This document shows, piece by piece, positions 32,774-41,409 of a stretch of 64,000 nt of DNA. Positions within the stretch are counted from its first letter, which is position 1; the number at the start of each line of letters is the position of its first letter. The position numbers and the translations under genes were made by a program. The notes below the pieces were generated by a model. It did not search any database. It was not told the DNA's origin and was given only the letters and a program-made list of their open reading frames with translations. The stretch is from Paenibacillus chitinolyticus NBRC 15660 (GTDB taxonomy: Bacteria > Bacillota > Bacilli > Paenibacillales > NBRC-103111): positions 124,001 to 188,000 of the forward strand of contig NZ_BBJT01000009.1 of assembly GCF_000739915.1 (NCBI RefSeq), read 5' to 3'.

Positions 32774-33544
32774 CTATCCGGCTTTGCGGTAGCCGGCCTT
32801 CTTGGCGTCGTTCTCCGTGCAGAACATGGCTTCCGCCTGTGTCTGCTCGTAGGAGGAGCTGCCCGGAACGTGATAAATTTTTTCTTTCTTGGAATTGATA
32901 TTGCCTTTGATTTGAGGATCGGGGCAGGCTGCCGTTTGATTGGCATCTTCCGAATTTTTGCCGGAGCCGCCTTTTGGGGAGTCGCCGGTTTTGGAGGGAG
33001 TTGAAGCGCTTTTGGCGCCCCAAAGGCCCTTGTTTTTGGAGCGGGCTTCCCGCTCCGTTTTTACAAAACGATCGGAGAACATCACATTGGGCTGAATGGT
33101 CATCACGTTGGCATACCCCTCCTGTAGAAGAAGTTCGTTATACATGACGGACTCCCCTTCAATAAAGACGTAACGGAGCAGCCGGCCGTATTTATCGGTA
33201 TCTCCGGCATCGTTGAACAGATAGACGGTTGCTCCGGTCAACCGTTTTTTCGTATAGTCGGACGCTTCCTTGCCGTAAGGTTCGACAGGGCTGTTCGGCT
33301 TAACGGTTTCAGGCGTATTGCACCCGATCAGCCGCACTTTGTCTCCGTTTTCCAGCTCGAACGTATCGCCGTCCACTACTCTTTTGACCTTGGCTGTCGT
33401 CATTTTTTGCGTTTTCAGCTCGGGATAACGTGCAAGGACGGTTTCTTTGAACGATCCGGAATCCGTTTTTGGTTGGGCGGACCCGCAGGCGGCAAGAAAA
33501 AGGGCGGCAAGAATAAATAGAAGAAGGGCTTTTTTTGTGTTCAT
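32774..33544 (-). CDS. lipoprotein with thermonuclease (SNase) domain
   Basis: A 256-residue secreted lipoprotein: signal segment followed by the lipobox LAAC (Cys at about residue 20). The staphylococcal nuclease-like domain (about 50-175) retains VDGDTFEL, VRLIGCNTPE with the catalytic Arg, EPYGKEAS with Glu, and DKYGRLLRYV with the second Arg, so it should be an active calcium-dependent nuclease outside the membrane. The C-terminal part (IKGNINSKKEKIYHVPGSS, then FCTENDAKKAGYR) is a small Cys-containing module often attached to SNase proteins. ATG 33544 follows AAGGA. Confidence 0.88.
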   Translation of the reverse strand: MNTKKALLLFILAALFLAACGSAQPKTDSGSFKETVLARYPELKTQKMTTAKVKRVVDGDTFELENGDKVRLIGCNTPETVKPNSPVEPYGKEASDYTKKRLTGATVYLFNDAGDTDKYGRLLRYVFIEGESVMYNELLLQEGYANVMTIQPNVMFSDRFVKTEREARSKNKGLWGAKSASTPSKTGDSPKGGSGKNSEDANQTAACPDPQIKGNINSKKEKIYHVPGSSSYEQTQAEAMFCTENDAKKAGYRKAG

Positions 33545-33714
33545 GAGATCCATTCCTTGTTGTGAGTTTGAATGCTCCTTTGGAAAAAGGAACCTCGTCA
33601 TTATACAATGCTCCGAAACGGAGCACAAATGATCCGGCAACGTTTATTTCTCGGAAGTTCCTTTCATACTAAGAATAGTGAAGAGAGAATTCGGATAAAA
33701 AGGGAGGCCTCGCC

Positions 33715-35412
33715 GTGAATCCGGCATCTGACAATGCGCTCATCGTTCAACAGGATCTTACTGTACTGGCGGAAGCGGATCATGAGCGTTTCGAGTCGAT
33801 CCGTGCGGAGTTGGCGCTTTTCGCGGATCTGGTTAAAAGTCCGAAGCATCTTCATACCTACAAAATAACGCCCTTGTCCCTGTGGAATGCGGCGGCTTCG
33901 GGCCTGCGCGGCGCCGATATTATCCGTTTTCTGAAGGAGGAATCGAAATACGGTATTTCCCGCCGCATGGAGGATGAACTTCTCTCCATTCTGGGCCGGT
34001 ACGGACGGCTTCGGCTCATTTCCGACAAGGGGAAGCTGTATCTCCAATCCGCAGACACGGAGCTGCTGGCCAGACTGGGCGGTTTGAAAGAGTTGAAGCG
34101 GTTTTTCGACCGGGAAGACGCAGGTCCCGCGGAAGCTGTGCAAAGTTCCGCACTCGCAGTCCGGCCGGACATGAGGGGCGTCATGAAGCAGGAGCTGATG
34201 CGGCTCGGATATCCGGTCATTGATCTGGCGGGTTATCACGCGGGAGAAGATCTTCCGGCGGAGCTTAAAGGAGTGGAGCTGAGAGACTACCAGCGCCAAG
34301 CGGTAGAGTGCTTTCATCCGGCCGGCGGTTCGGACGGAGGCAGCGGAGTGCTCGTTCTGCCCTGCGGAGCGGGAAAAACGGTCATCGGCATCGCCGCGTT
34401 GACAAAACTAAGCTGCGCGGCGCTGATCCTGACCACAAATGTGACATCCGTCCGTCAATGGATCAAAGAAATCCTGGCCAAGACCAGTCTGGACGAATCA
34501 CGCGTCGGTGAATACAGCGGGGACGTCAAGCTGGTTAGACCCGTCACCATCGCGACGTATCAAATTCTTACACACCGGCGTGAAAAAGGTGGCGAACAAG
34601 CCCATATGGAGCTGTTCAACAGCCGCGACTGGGGGCTCATTATTTATGACGAGGTGCATCTTTTACCCGCTCCCGTTTTCCGGGCGACCGCGGATATCCA
34701 GGCGACCCGGCGGCTCGGACTGACGGCGACCCTCGTGCGCGAGGACGGACGGGAGGAGGATGTTTTTTCCCTGATCGGCCCCAAACTGTTCGATATGCCC
34801 TGGAAGCGGCTGGAGCTGGAAGGATGGATCGCGCGGGTAACCTGCACGGAGATCGGCGTGGAGATGGAGACCGGTGAGCTGCAAAACTATTACGAAGCGG
34901 ACAAAAGAAGCCGGTTCCGCATAGCCGGGGAAAACTCCCGCAAATTTCCGGCGTTAACGCGTCTCCTGGCCCGCCATGACGGAGAAGCGATTCTCATTAT
35001 CGGCCAATATTTGGACCAGTTGAAAGAAGTCGCCCGGAAATTAACGATTCCCTTTATTTCCGGGGAAATGCCGCAGGCGGACCGGCAGCGGCTCTATGAA
35101 GCTTTTAACTCCGGGCTTGTCCGGATTCTCGCCGTTTCGAAAGTGGCTAATTTCGCCGTCGATCTTCCGGATGCTTCTGTCGCTATCCAGCTTTCGGGGA
35201 GCTATGGCTCCAGGCAGGAAGAGGCTCAGCGCCTCGGGCGCATACTCCGGCCCAAGAAGGGGAGAAACGAAGCCTTCTTCTACACCTTGGTCAGCAGAGG
35301 GACGAGTGAGCAGGAGTATGCGATTAAGCGGCGGATTTTTCTACTCGAACAGGGGTACGAATACAGGATAGAGGAGGGCGGGAGCGATGAACTATGCGCA
35401 AATACTCGATAA
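33715..35412 (+). CDS. XPB-type DNA helicase
   Basis: A 565-residue superfamily 2 helicase of the XPB/Ssl2/RAD25 family. The N-terminal part (about 1-120) is a helicase-associated domain: IVQQDLTVLAE, FADLVKSPKHLHTYKIT, RYGRLRLIS. The core has Walker A LPCGAGKT (Lys221), Walker B DEVH (312-315), the XPB-specific RED triad in TATLVREDGREED and motif VI QEEAQRLGRILRPK. These are 3'-5' duplex-opening enzymes in repair or transcription. Start GTG after GGGAGG. It overlaps the next gene by 26 bases, implying translational coupling. Confidence 0.9.
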   Translation: MNPASDNALIVQQDLTVLAEADHERFESIRAELALFADLVKSPKHLHTYKITPLSLWNAAASGLRGADIIRFLKEESKYGISRRMEDELLSILGRYGRLRLISDKGKLYLQSADTELLARLGGLKELKRFFDREDAGPAEAVQSSALAVRPDMRGVMKQELMRLGYPVIDLAGYHAGEDLPAELKGVELRDYQRQAVECFHPAGGSDGGSGVLVLPCGAGKTVIGIAALTKLSCAALILTTNVTSVRQWIKEILAKTSLDESRVGEYSGDVKLVRPVTIATYQILTHRREKGGEQAHMELFNSRDWGLIIYDEVHLLPAPVFRATADIQATRRLGLTATLVREDGREEDVFSLIGPKLFDMPWKRLELEGWIARVTCTEIGVEMETGELQNYYEADKRSRFRIAGENSRKFPALTRLLARHDGEAILIIGQYLDQLKEVARKLTIPFISGEMPQADRQRLYEAFNSGLVRILAVSKVANFAVDLPDASVAIQLSGSYGSRQEEAQRLGRILRPKKGRNEAFFYTLVSRGTSEQEYAIKRRIFLLEQGYEYRIEEGGSDELCANTR

Positions 35413-37393
35413 AATGCCGCCGGCCGCTTCCAGGCAGCTGCTCGGTCAAGATTGGATAAAAAGCGCGGCGGGGCACGGTATAGAGGCCCGGGAAGCTTTC
35501 GGAAATGAGGACGTGCTCAGAAAGCTCCGGGCAGCTCTGCAGCCCGATGAGGAGAAGCTGCTTCGGCTGATCGTCGTCCGTTTCGGCAGCCGGCCTTTTA
35601 CACCGGCCGAACTTGAGAAGGAAACGGCGGACTGGGCGGCGGCTTTGGTTAAAACGGCCCTCACGGGTCTGCGCAGACGGGGGCTGATCGCGGCGTTCCG
35701 CAAATCGTGGGGCGACCGGCTGTTCCTGCTTCCGCAGGATGGTCTTCGGGGGTGGCAGGCCGTGTTTTTTGGCCCCGGCTGTGATGTAGTCGGGCACGGC
35801 GACGGAGCGGGCAGCCAGCGGAATGCCGGCAGCGACTATAACGCCAGGCTGCGGCAGCTTTACGAGCAGGGCGATAAGCCCCGGCAGGGACTTGCGCTGG
35901 ACTTGTTTCTGCTGCTCAATTATGCGGATCTGCACGAGCTGCCGCTTACACAGCGCGGAGCTCTGCACAAGCGCCACGTACAGAGAATGACGGCGCTTCT
36001 CGGCTTTGACGAAACCGACCTGGCCGGCTGCGGGCTCCAGTTCGCGCATGCCGATACCTATCCGGTATCGCTGGCGGCAGCCTTGGATTTTTTGCAGCGG
36101 CTGGGGCTTCTGCACCGGATCCGGGACCGGCTCCTTCTGCACAAGCCCCGGCTTCGTGACTGGCTCGCCACGGACGAAGCGCGTCAATCGGAGATGTTGT
36201 ACCGGCTTTGGACGGAACACCGTTTTCCCGAAGACGTGGATCTGCAGCACGCGGTATGCCTGCTCGACAAGCTCGCGGCCGGTACAAAAATACGGCTGAG
36301 CCGATTGGCGGCAGAGCTGAACAGGCGGGAAACGCTGGCCGGAGGAGAGGAGGAGGGAGCGCGTTTTTCCCTCGGGTTGGTTCAGAAATGGCTTCAACCT
36401 CTGCGGGCGTTCGGATGGCTCGACTGGGAGCCGGAAGACAGCGGTGACGTATCGGTTAGCTGGCTTCATCCCGTACGGTATGAACAGAGAGCGAATGAGG
36501 AGCGGAAAACGGCGAAACCGTCCGCTTTTTTGTATGTACAGCCGGATTTCGAGGTGATGATCCCGCCGGAATGCCCGTTTACGGTACGCTGGGAAATCGC
36601 CCGTTTCGCCGAGCTCGTGAAAAGCGACCGCATGGCCGTGTACCGCCTGACCAAAGAAAGCGTCCAAAGAGGGGCGGATCACGGAACTCCGCCGGAACAG
36701 GCCTTGGAGCTTCTCGAAAGTCATGCCCGCCACGGTGTGCCGGAAACCGTCCGGCTTACGATCGCCGCATGGGGCGAGCAGTACGGCCGGGTCGTGCTCG
36801 GCGGCGTGACTCTTTTGCGCTGCGCGGACGCGCAGCTGGCGGAACAAGTCTCGCGCCATCCCAAGATCGGGAGGCTGCTGCTTGAGAAAATCGGGGACTC
36901 TGATTTTATCGTTCCGGCAGGCAAAATGTCCGACATGATGAAGCTGCTGGACGCGGCGGGCTTTTCTCCGCGGCAGGCGGCTGATTTTCAGGACGAAGAG
37001 GAAGCACCGGACCCGGATGGAGATCCGGAAACAGAAACGCTTAAAGGAATCGTGTACGATCAGGACCCCGTCCAGTACCTGGAACTGGAGACCCGCCTGC
37101 CTACCGCAGAGGAAATGTATCCCGGAATGCGGGATATTCCTGCGGTCTGGTATCGGGAAAGCAGGGGGTACCATGCGTCGACTATTCTTAAAATCGTTCG
37201 GCAGGCGGTTACCTGGGGAGCCCCTGTTTTAGCCGAAGTTGAAGGCGGTGCAGTGGCGGTATGGATTCCGCGCAGGGCCGTGGAACGGGGAGAAGAGCTG
37301 ACCATCGAACTGTCGGACGGCGCAGGCGGAAACAGAACGGTTCAAGCCGGTCGGATCAGCCGCATTCGTATCCTTTTGCCCGGAGTATCGTAA
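35387..37393 (+). CDS. helicase-associated protein paired with XPB
   Basis: A 668-residue protein without P-loop. The middle and C-terminal part (about 380-510: FLYVQPDFEVMIP, ARFAELVKSDRMAVYRLT, WGEQYGRVVLGG) matches the XPB/Ssl2 helicase-associated domain (Helicase_C_3) and resembles the N-terminal domain of its neighbour. The last 90 residues, with ILKIVRQAVTWGAPVLAEV and VQAGRISRIRIL, look WYL-like (inference). The N-terminal half is helical and Arg/Leu-rich with winged-helix character. Translation overlap indicates a stable complex with XPB. Role probably in DNA repair; unproven. GC content is higher than in neighbours. Confidence 0.78.
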   Translation: MNYAQILDKMPPAASRQLLGQDWIKSAAGHGIEAREAFGNEDVLRKLRAALQPDEEKLLRLIVVRFGSRPFTPAELEKETADWAAALVKTALTGLRRRGLIAAFRKSWGDRLFLLPQDGLRGWQAVFFGPGCDVVGHGDGAGSQRNAGSDYNARLRQLYEQGDKPRQGLALDLFLLLNYADLHELPLTQRGALHKRHVQRMTALLGFDETDLAGCGLQFAHADTYPVSLAAALDFLQRLGLLHRIRDRLLLHKPRLRDWLATDEARQSEMLYRLWTEHRFPEDVDLQHAVCLLDKLAAGTKIRLSRLAAELNRRETLAGGEEEGARFSLGLVQKWLQPLRAFGWLDWEPEDSGDVSVSWLHPVRYEQRANEERKTAKPSAFLYVQPDFEVMIPPECPFTVRWEIARFAELVKSDRMAVYRLTKESVQRGADHGTPPEQALELLESHARHGVPETVRLTIAAWGEQYGRVVLGGVTLLRCADAQLAEQVSRHPKIGRLLLEKIGDSDFIVPAGKMSDMMKLLDAAGFSPRQAADFQDEEEAPDPDGDPETETLKGIVYDQDPVQYLELETRLPTAEEMYPGMRDIPAVWYRESRGYHASTILKIVRQAVTWGAPVLAEVEGGAVAVWIPRRAVERGEELTIELSDGAGGNRTVQAGRISRIRILLPGVS

Positions 37394-37568
37394 CTTAAAT
37401 TTGTTAAACTTGATTTATGGAAAATTATGTAATATAATTTACCTTGTACGAATCGTTTCTTTATTTTCAAACACCGAGACGCCTGTAAACGATCCTTTTT
37501 TTTCTGAGGAATATCCAACAAAAGTCATCCCGTATGCTTTTAAAAATGGAGAAAGTCCTAGGGAACTG

Positions 37569-37577
37569 TGATATGAT
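37569..37577 (+). promoter_or_regulatory. extended -10 promoter element of ylbF
   Basis: TGATATGAT (TATGAT 37572-37577 with TG extension), 41 bases before the GTG start; no clear -35 box. Confidence 0.5.
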
Positions 37578-37617
37578 AGGGGGAGTACGCAGGAAACACA
37601 AAAGGAAGTGATCGATT

Positions 37618-38070
37618 GTGAGTGTGGCGGAAGCCAAAACGATGGATATGTCGTCCATTCTAATGGGTGCGTATCAGGTGGGCGATCTCATTAACAACTC
37701 TGCCGAAGTGGCGGATTATCTATATTGGAAGCAGGCGGTGGAACAGGATTTCGAGGCGCAGAGGCTCGTGAGAGAGTTCAACAAAGCCAAAGATTTGTTC
37801 GAGGAATGCGAGCGTTTCGGCCATTTCCATCCCGATTACCATGCCGCGCTGGACAAAGTCCAAGCGGTGCAGTCCCGGCTTGAACAGGTGGAGAGCATAA
37901 ACAGGTTCAAGGAAGCGGAGGAACGGCTGGATCAGCTGCTGTATACCATATCGAAAACTATCGCGACTGCCGTATCCGATACGATCAAAGTTCCCGGCGG
38001 GCTCGACACCGGATCGGGCGGCGGCTGCTCCAGCTGCGGATCTGGCGGGAGCTGCTCCAGCTGCGGTTAA
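37618..38070 (+). CDS. ylbF: YlbF/RicF family regulator
   Basis: A 150-residue helical protein like Bacillus YlbF (RicF), with RLVREFNKAKDLFEECERFG and HPDYHAAL matching. RicF, with RicA and RicT, binds iron-sulfur clusters and stimulates the Y-complex with RNase Y for mRNA processing, competence and sporulation. The last 17 residues are GGGCSSC plus GSGGSCSSCG, two CxxC pairs suited to cluster binding. Start GTG after AAAGGAAGTG. Its usual neighbour ylbG is 1.2 kb away, separated by an oppositely oriented asparaginase gene. Confidence 0.87.
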   Translation: MSVAEAKTMDMSSILMGAYQVGDLINNSAEVADYLYWKQAVEQDFEAQRLVREFNKAKDLFEECERFGHFHPDYHAALDKVQAVQSRLEQVESINRFKEAEERLDQLLYTISKTIATAVSDTIKVPGGLDTGSGGGCSSCGSGGSCSSCG

Positions 38071-38182
38071 TCTCCGCAGGAACCGGACAAGCGGAACCGG
38101 GGGCTCGGCCCCCTCTAGGTTTCCGCACCGGCAGCCTTGACAATCCGAACGTCTCTTGACGGTAACGAGAATAGGTGATTTA

Positions 38183-38220
38183 AAAAAGCCGTGCCTGCGG
38201 ATGATTCCCGCGGACACGGC
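38183..38220 (-). terminator. terminator of the asparaginase gene
   Basis: AGCCGTG/CACGGCT stem with an inner CTGCGG/CCGCGG-type helix; read leftward it is followed by six T. Confidence 0.75.
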
Positions 38221-38226
38221 TGCTGT

Positions 38227-39237
38227 TTAAATAAGCTTGAAGTCGGCTTGAATGGAGCCTACGACGGTGCCCTGCCAATTCGTGACCTTCGGTTCACGAA
38301 ATTCCGCAAGGGCTTCCATCTCGTCCGTATGAAGCAGACCGAGCTGGACAAGCGCTTCGAACATCGCGCAGTAAAGCGCTCTCTGGGCGCCGTCCTCGAT
38401 TTTCAGGACAAGCCCCAGTCCTTCATCGGGTACGGTGACGGCGAAGAGTCCTTCGGCGCCCATCTTCCCGATGATTCTGCCGCCGGTCGCCTCGGCGAGC
38501 CGCGTGTCGAAGCGGTCGCTTCCCGCGAGGTAGGAAGGCTCCCGCCGGATGGCCGCAATGATGCGGCGGCAGGCGTCCGCGCGCTCGGCGGAGAGGCCGT
38601 CGGGCTTGCCGAGACGCGCGTAAGCGAGCGCGAGACGGTCGATGGCCAGCCCGAACACGGGCACGCCGCAGCCGTCTACGCCCAGAGGAATTTCCTCGGG
38701 GGCAAGGCCCGCCATCTCTGCGACGGCCTGGAGCATCTGGCGCTGCACGGGATGCTCGGGCGACATGTAATGCTCGGTGCTGACGCCGAGCTTAGCCGCC
38801 AGAGAGAGCATGCCGGAGTGCTTGCCGGAGCAGTTGTTGTGCAGGGGCGTGGGGGCTTCCCCCTCCTGGCGCATCTGCCGCGAAGTCGGCTTGTGGAACG
38901 GATAGTGCGATCCGCACTGCAGATCGTCCGCTTCCGCGCCCGCTTTGGCCAGAATGGAACGCGCCGCGCGGACATGCCGGTCTTCCCCGTTATGGGAAGC
39001 GCAGATCAGGGCGATTTCGGCGTCCGTGAAGCCGAAGTCGGAAGCGGCGCCCGATTCGAGAACGGGCAGCGCCTGGATCAGCTTTGCGGTGGAACGCGCG
39101 AATGTAACCGCTTGAGGATCGCCCAGGCTGTGAAGCAGGCGGCCCGTATGATCGACGACAGCGATATGGCCGCGGTGAATACTTTCAGTGATGGGCCCGC
39201 GAATGACGCGGGCAATGACAGCCGAGGAAGCCGACAT
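38227..39237 (-). CDS. asparaginase (L-asparaginase II, AnsA-unrelated family)
   Basis: A 336-residue member of the Asparaginase_II family (thermolabile type, unrelated to AnsA). Diagnostic stretches are FARSTAKLIQALP at about 46-58, the SHNGE motif at about 80, and HNNCSGKHSGML at about 134-145, the latter in all family members. Hydrolyses Asn to Asp plus ammonia. It stands alone on the minus strand with its own terminator, interrupting the usual ylbF-ylbG order. Confidence 0.9.
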   Translation of the reverse strand: MSASSAVIARVIRGPITESIHRGHIAVVDHTGRLLHSLGDPQAVTFARSTAKLIQALPVLESGAASDFGFTDAEIALICASHNGEDRHVRAARSILAKAGAEADDLQCGSHYPFHKPTSRQMRQEGEAPTPLHNNCSGKHSGMLSLAAKLGVSTEHYMSPEHPVQRQMLQAVAEMAGLAPEEIPLGVDGCGVPVFGLAIDRLALAYARLGKPDGLSAERADACRRIIAAIRREPSYLAGSDRFDTRLAEATGGRIIGKMGAEGLFAVTVPDEGLGLVLKIEDGAQRALYCAMFEALVQLGLLHTDEMEALAEFREPKVTNWQGTVVGSIQADFKLI

Positions 39238-39310
39238 TTAGGATCATCTCCAACCCGTAAAATAGAATCAGTTTATCAGAAGCCAAACCTGTCTAAAGGA
39301 GTCAAACGAC

Positions 39311-39574
39311 ATGATAACGGAGCGAACCGGACTTATCATATGGGTGACTGATTTGAAAGCCGCCAAAAACTTGGAGCGCTTCGGATCGGTGCACTACATG
39401 TCCAAGAAAATGCACTATGTGGTGCTGTATATTCATGCCAGCCGGTATGACGAAACCGTACGCCAACTTCAGAAACTGGCTTACGTACGCAAGGTGGAAC
39501 GTTCTTACCGCGGTGAAATTAAAACCGAGTACGAAAGCCACGGACCGGACAAATCAAAATTTTACACACTGTAG
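39311..39574 (+). CDS. ylbG: YlbG family protein (DUF2129)
   Basis: An 87-residue protein matching Bacillus YlbG/UPF0298. Conserved features are GLIIWVTDLKAAKNLERFG at the N-terminus, HYMSKKMHYVVLYI and VRKVERSYRGEIKTEY. Function unknown; in Bacillus it follows ylbF. AGGAGTC lies upstream of the ATG. The gene has no clear terminator of its own before the AT-rich region that follows. Confidence 0.88.
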   Translation: MITERTGLIIWVTDLKAAKNLERFGSVHYMSKKMHYVVLYIHASRYDETVRQLQKLAYVRKVERSYRGEIKTEYESHGPDKSKFYTL

Positions 39575-39873
39575 AGCAAAAGCGCAAATCTGTTTTTCCG
39601 AATAAGCCGGTTATTTGACCGACGGTCACTCCTTGTTGGCGTTGCGGCTGGGAAGTATTCTGAAATGTTATTTCATCCTCTTTGCAGTTTATGAGAAGAT
39701 TGATTTTTTTGTTAATTTTGAATTTTCTACAGTTGTGTGACATTTTTTCTTGTACCGCGCCATATTTATAAATTAAGTGAGCGTTTTTATTTGGAAATAT
39801 TTAAATATTGAGTTACAATGGTTGAAAACCAGTAGGTATAAAGGCCTAAATGCTTGGAGAGGAGTTGTGATTC
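39575..39873. other. AT-rich intergenic region
   Basis: About 300 bases markedly richer in A and T than the flanks. Apart from the promoter at 39791-39819 and the ribosome site GAGAGGAG at 39857-39864 I see no gene, tRNA or conserved RNA. Short inverted repeats are not stable enough to call. Confidence 0.5.
39791..39819 (+). promoter_or_regulatory. promoter of the orphan 39874 gene
   Basis: TTGGAA (39791-39796) and TACAAT (39814-39819) with a 17-base spacer. Confidence 0.6.
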
Positions 39874-40311
39874 ATGAGGGACAAAACAATGGACCGCTGG
39901 AGCACGTACGAACCTTTTTATGTTAACCTGAACGACAAAAAAATTGCGGACATTGTGATCACGAATCACGCTCGTCTCCGCTGGACGGACCGGGTTGAAA
40001 GCGAGAAAACCGGCTTCGAGGACATATGCGATTTTTTATGGGATAAACTGAAAGACGGACGCATCGCTTCGTATTACAAGAACGAACAGGACGTTTATCT
40101 CGTGGACGACGATCTGGTGATGGTCGCCGAGTTTTCCGTCATTGAGAACGAAACCGATATTGCGGGCAACCCGCTTCATAAAATGATTATCGTGACTTTC
40201 CTCGGCAGAATGTCGGAGACCATCGAGCTGCGCGATCTGAAATCGTACTACTCGTGGCTCCGCCACTCCCGCCGGATGACGCTGATCAAGAACAGCCGCA
40301 AGCGGCGGTAA
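39874..40311 (+). CDS. hypothetical protein, alpha/beta
   Basis: A 145-residue soluble protein I do not recognise. The sequence shows a beta-rich middle (DVYLVDDDLVMVAEFSVI, KMIIVTFLGRMSETIEL), an N-terminal HARLRWTDRV and a strongly basic C-terminus (SRRMTLIKNSRKRR) that could bind nucleic acid. No signal peptide or cysteine cluster. HARxRW with a following beta meander vaguely recalls ParE/RelE or DUF4258-like folds, but no antitoxin partner is next to it. Good GAGAGGAG site, own promoter and terminator, so it is expressed singly. Confidence 0.65.
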   Translation: MRDKTMDRWSTYEPFYVNLNDKKIADIVITNHARLRWTDRVESEKTGFEDICDFLWDKLKDGRIASYYKNEQDVYLVDDDLVMVAEFSVIENETDIAGNPLHKMIIVTFLGRMSETIELRDLKSYYSWLRHSRRMTLIKNSRKRR

Positions 40312-40342
40312 CTCCGGCAGATGAAGGGTTTACGACACGACG

Positions 40343-40379
40343 AAGAGCATGCCTGCATTTTGCAGGCATGCTCTTTTTT
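40343..40379 (+). terminator. terminator after the orphan gene
   Basis: AAGAGCATGCCTGCA and TGCAGGCATGCTCTT form a perfect 15-base stem followed by T residues. Confidence 0.92.
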
Positions 40380-40421
40380 CTGTCTTATAAATGCTATAAT
40401 AAATGCGGAGAAAGGGCGGCG

Positions 40422-41339
40422 ATGACGATGGCTCTGAATTTTCACCAGCTTCATATCTTTTACACGGTAGCCGAAAAGGGCAGCTTTTCGCACGCCGCGC
40501 AGGCGCTTCATATGACGCAGCCCGCGGTCACGATGCAGGTGCAGTCCCTGGAGGATCATTTCGGAATCAAGCTGTTTCACCGCTCTACCAAAAAAATCGA
40601 ATTGACGGAAGCGGGAAGGACGCTGATTCCCTACGCCCGCAAGTGCGTCGAGCTCATCCGGGAAACCGAGAACGCCATGACAGGCTTTACGGCCATGGCC
40701 GAAGGACGGCTGCAGCTCGGAGCCTCGCTGACGATGGGGGAATACATCCTGCCCCGCCTGCTGGGACCCTTCCGCAAAGAATACCCGAATATTTCGGTTG
40801 CGATGAAAGTCATGAATACGACGCAAATTTTGGACGAAATTTTTGCCCATCAGCTGACGTTCGGCCTTGTCGAGGCTCCCATTCAGCATCCGGATGTCCA
40901 CACGGAAGCCATTTTGAGCGATGAGCTGAAGCTGATTGTCCCTGCGGGGCATCCGCTGGCGGAGATGGAGACGATCCGTATGGAGGACGTTTTCCGATAC
41001 CCGTTCGTCCTTAGGGAAGAAGGCTCGGGAACCCGGCGGGTCATGGAAGAGGAGCTGGAGCGGACGGGCATCTCATGCAGCGGAATGGACATTGTCATGG
41101 AACTGGGCAGCACGGGAGCCATCAAATCGGCGGTAGAAGCCGGTCTCGGCGTTTCTATTTTGTCGCAGTCATCGGTTAAACATGAGGTCCGGCTTGGTAT
41201 ATTAAAGATAAAGGAAATCGAAGGCGTGTCTTTTTCGCGCAGTTTCTACGCGATTTATTTGAATTCGACCCTTCTGCCGTTGTCGGCGGTCAGCTTTTTG
41301 AATTTTATGCGGCGGGACGATTTGGTCAAATGGCTTTAG
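40422..41339 (+). CDS. LysR-family transcriptional regulator
   Basis: A 305-residue LysR regulator with an N-terminal winged HTH (about 4-65, HAAQALHMTQPAVTMQVQSLE) and a periplasmic-binding-like effector domain (about 92-290). HRSTKKIELTEAGRTLIPYA marks the end of the DNA-binding part. Effector and targets cannot be told; the nearest relatives by pattern are CysL/YwfK-type. TATAAT at 40395-40400 gives a -10 box. It faces the same way as the PHP gene 70 bases on, and could be cotranscribed with it. Confidence 0.9.
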   Translation: MTMALNFHQLHIFYTVAEKGSFSHAAQALHMTQPAVTMQVQSLEDHFGIKLFHRSTKKIELTEAGRTLIPYARKCVELIRETENAMTGFTAMAEGRLQLGASLTMGEYILPRLLGPFRKEYPNISVAMKVMNTTQILDEIFAHQLTFGLVEAPIQHPDVHTEAILSDELKLIVPAGHPLAEMETIRMEDVFRYPFVLREEGSGTRRVMEEELERTGISCSGMDIVMELGSTGAIKSAVEAGLGVSILSQSSVKHEVRLGILKIKEIEGVSFSRSFYAIYLNSTLLPLSAVSFLNFMRRDDLVKWL

Positions 41340-41409
41340 AAACGGGCGTTACATCCCTATAGAGATGACCGGATACATTTTGCCGGAGAAAAAAGGAGGG
41401 GCACCATCT

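Noticed and set aside
35324-37174. A 616-codon open frame opposite the helicase partner
   Set aside because: Antisense frame in a GC-rich gene; its translation is Arg/Pro/His-rich nonsense with no family features.
39874-40311. RelE/ParE-like toxin
   Set aside because: Only a loose HARxRW resemblance; no antitoxin gene adjoins and the length is too great.
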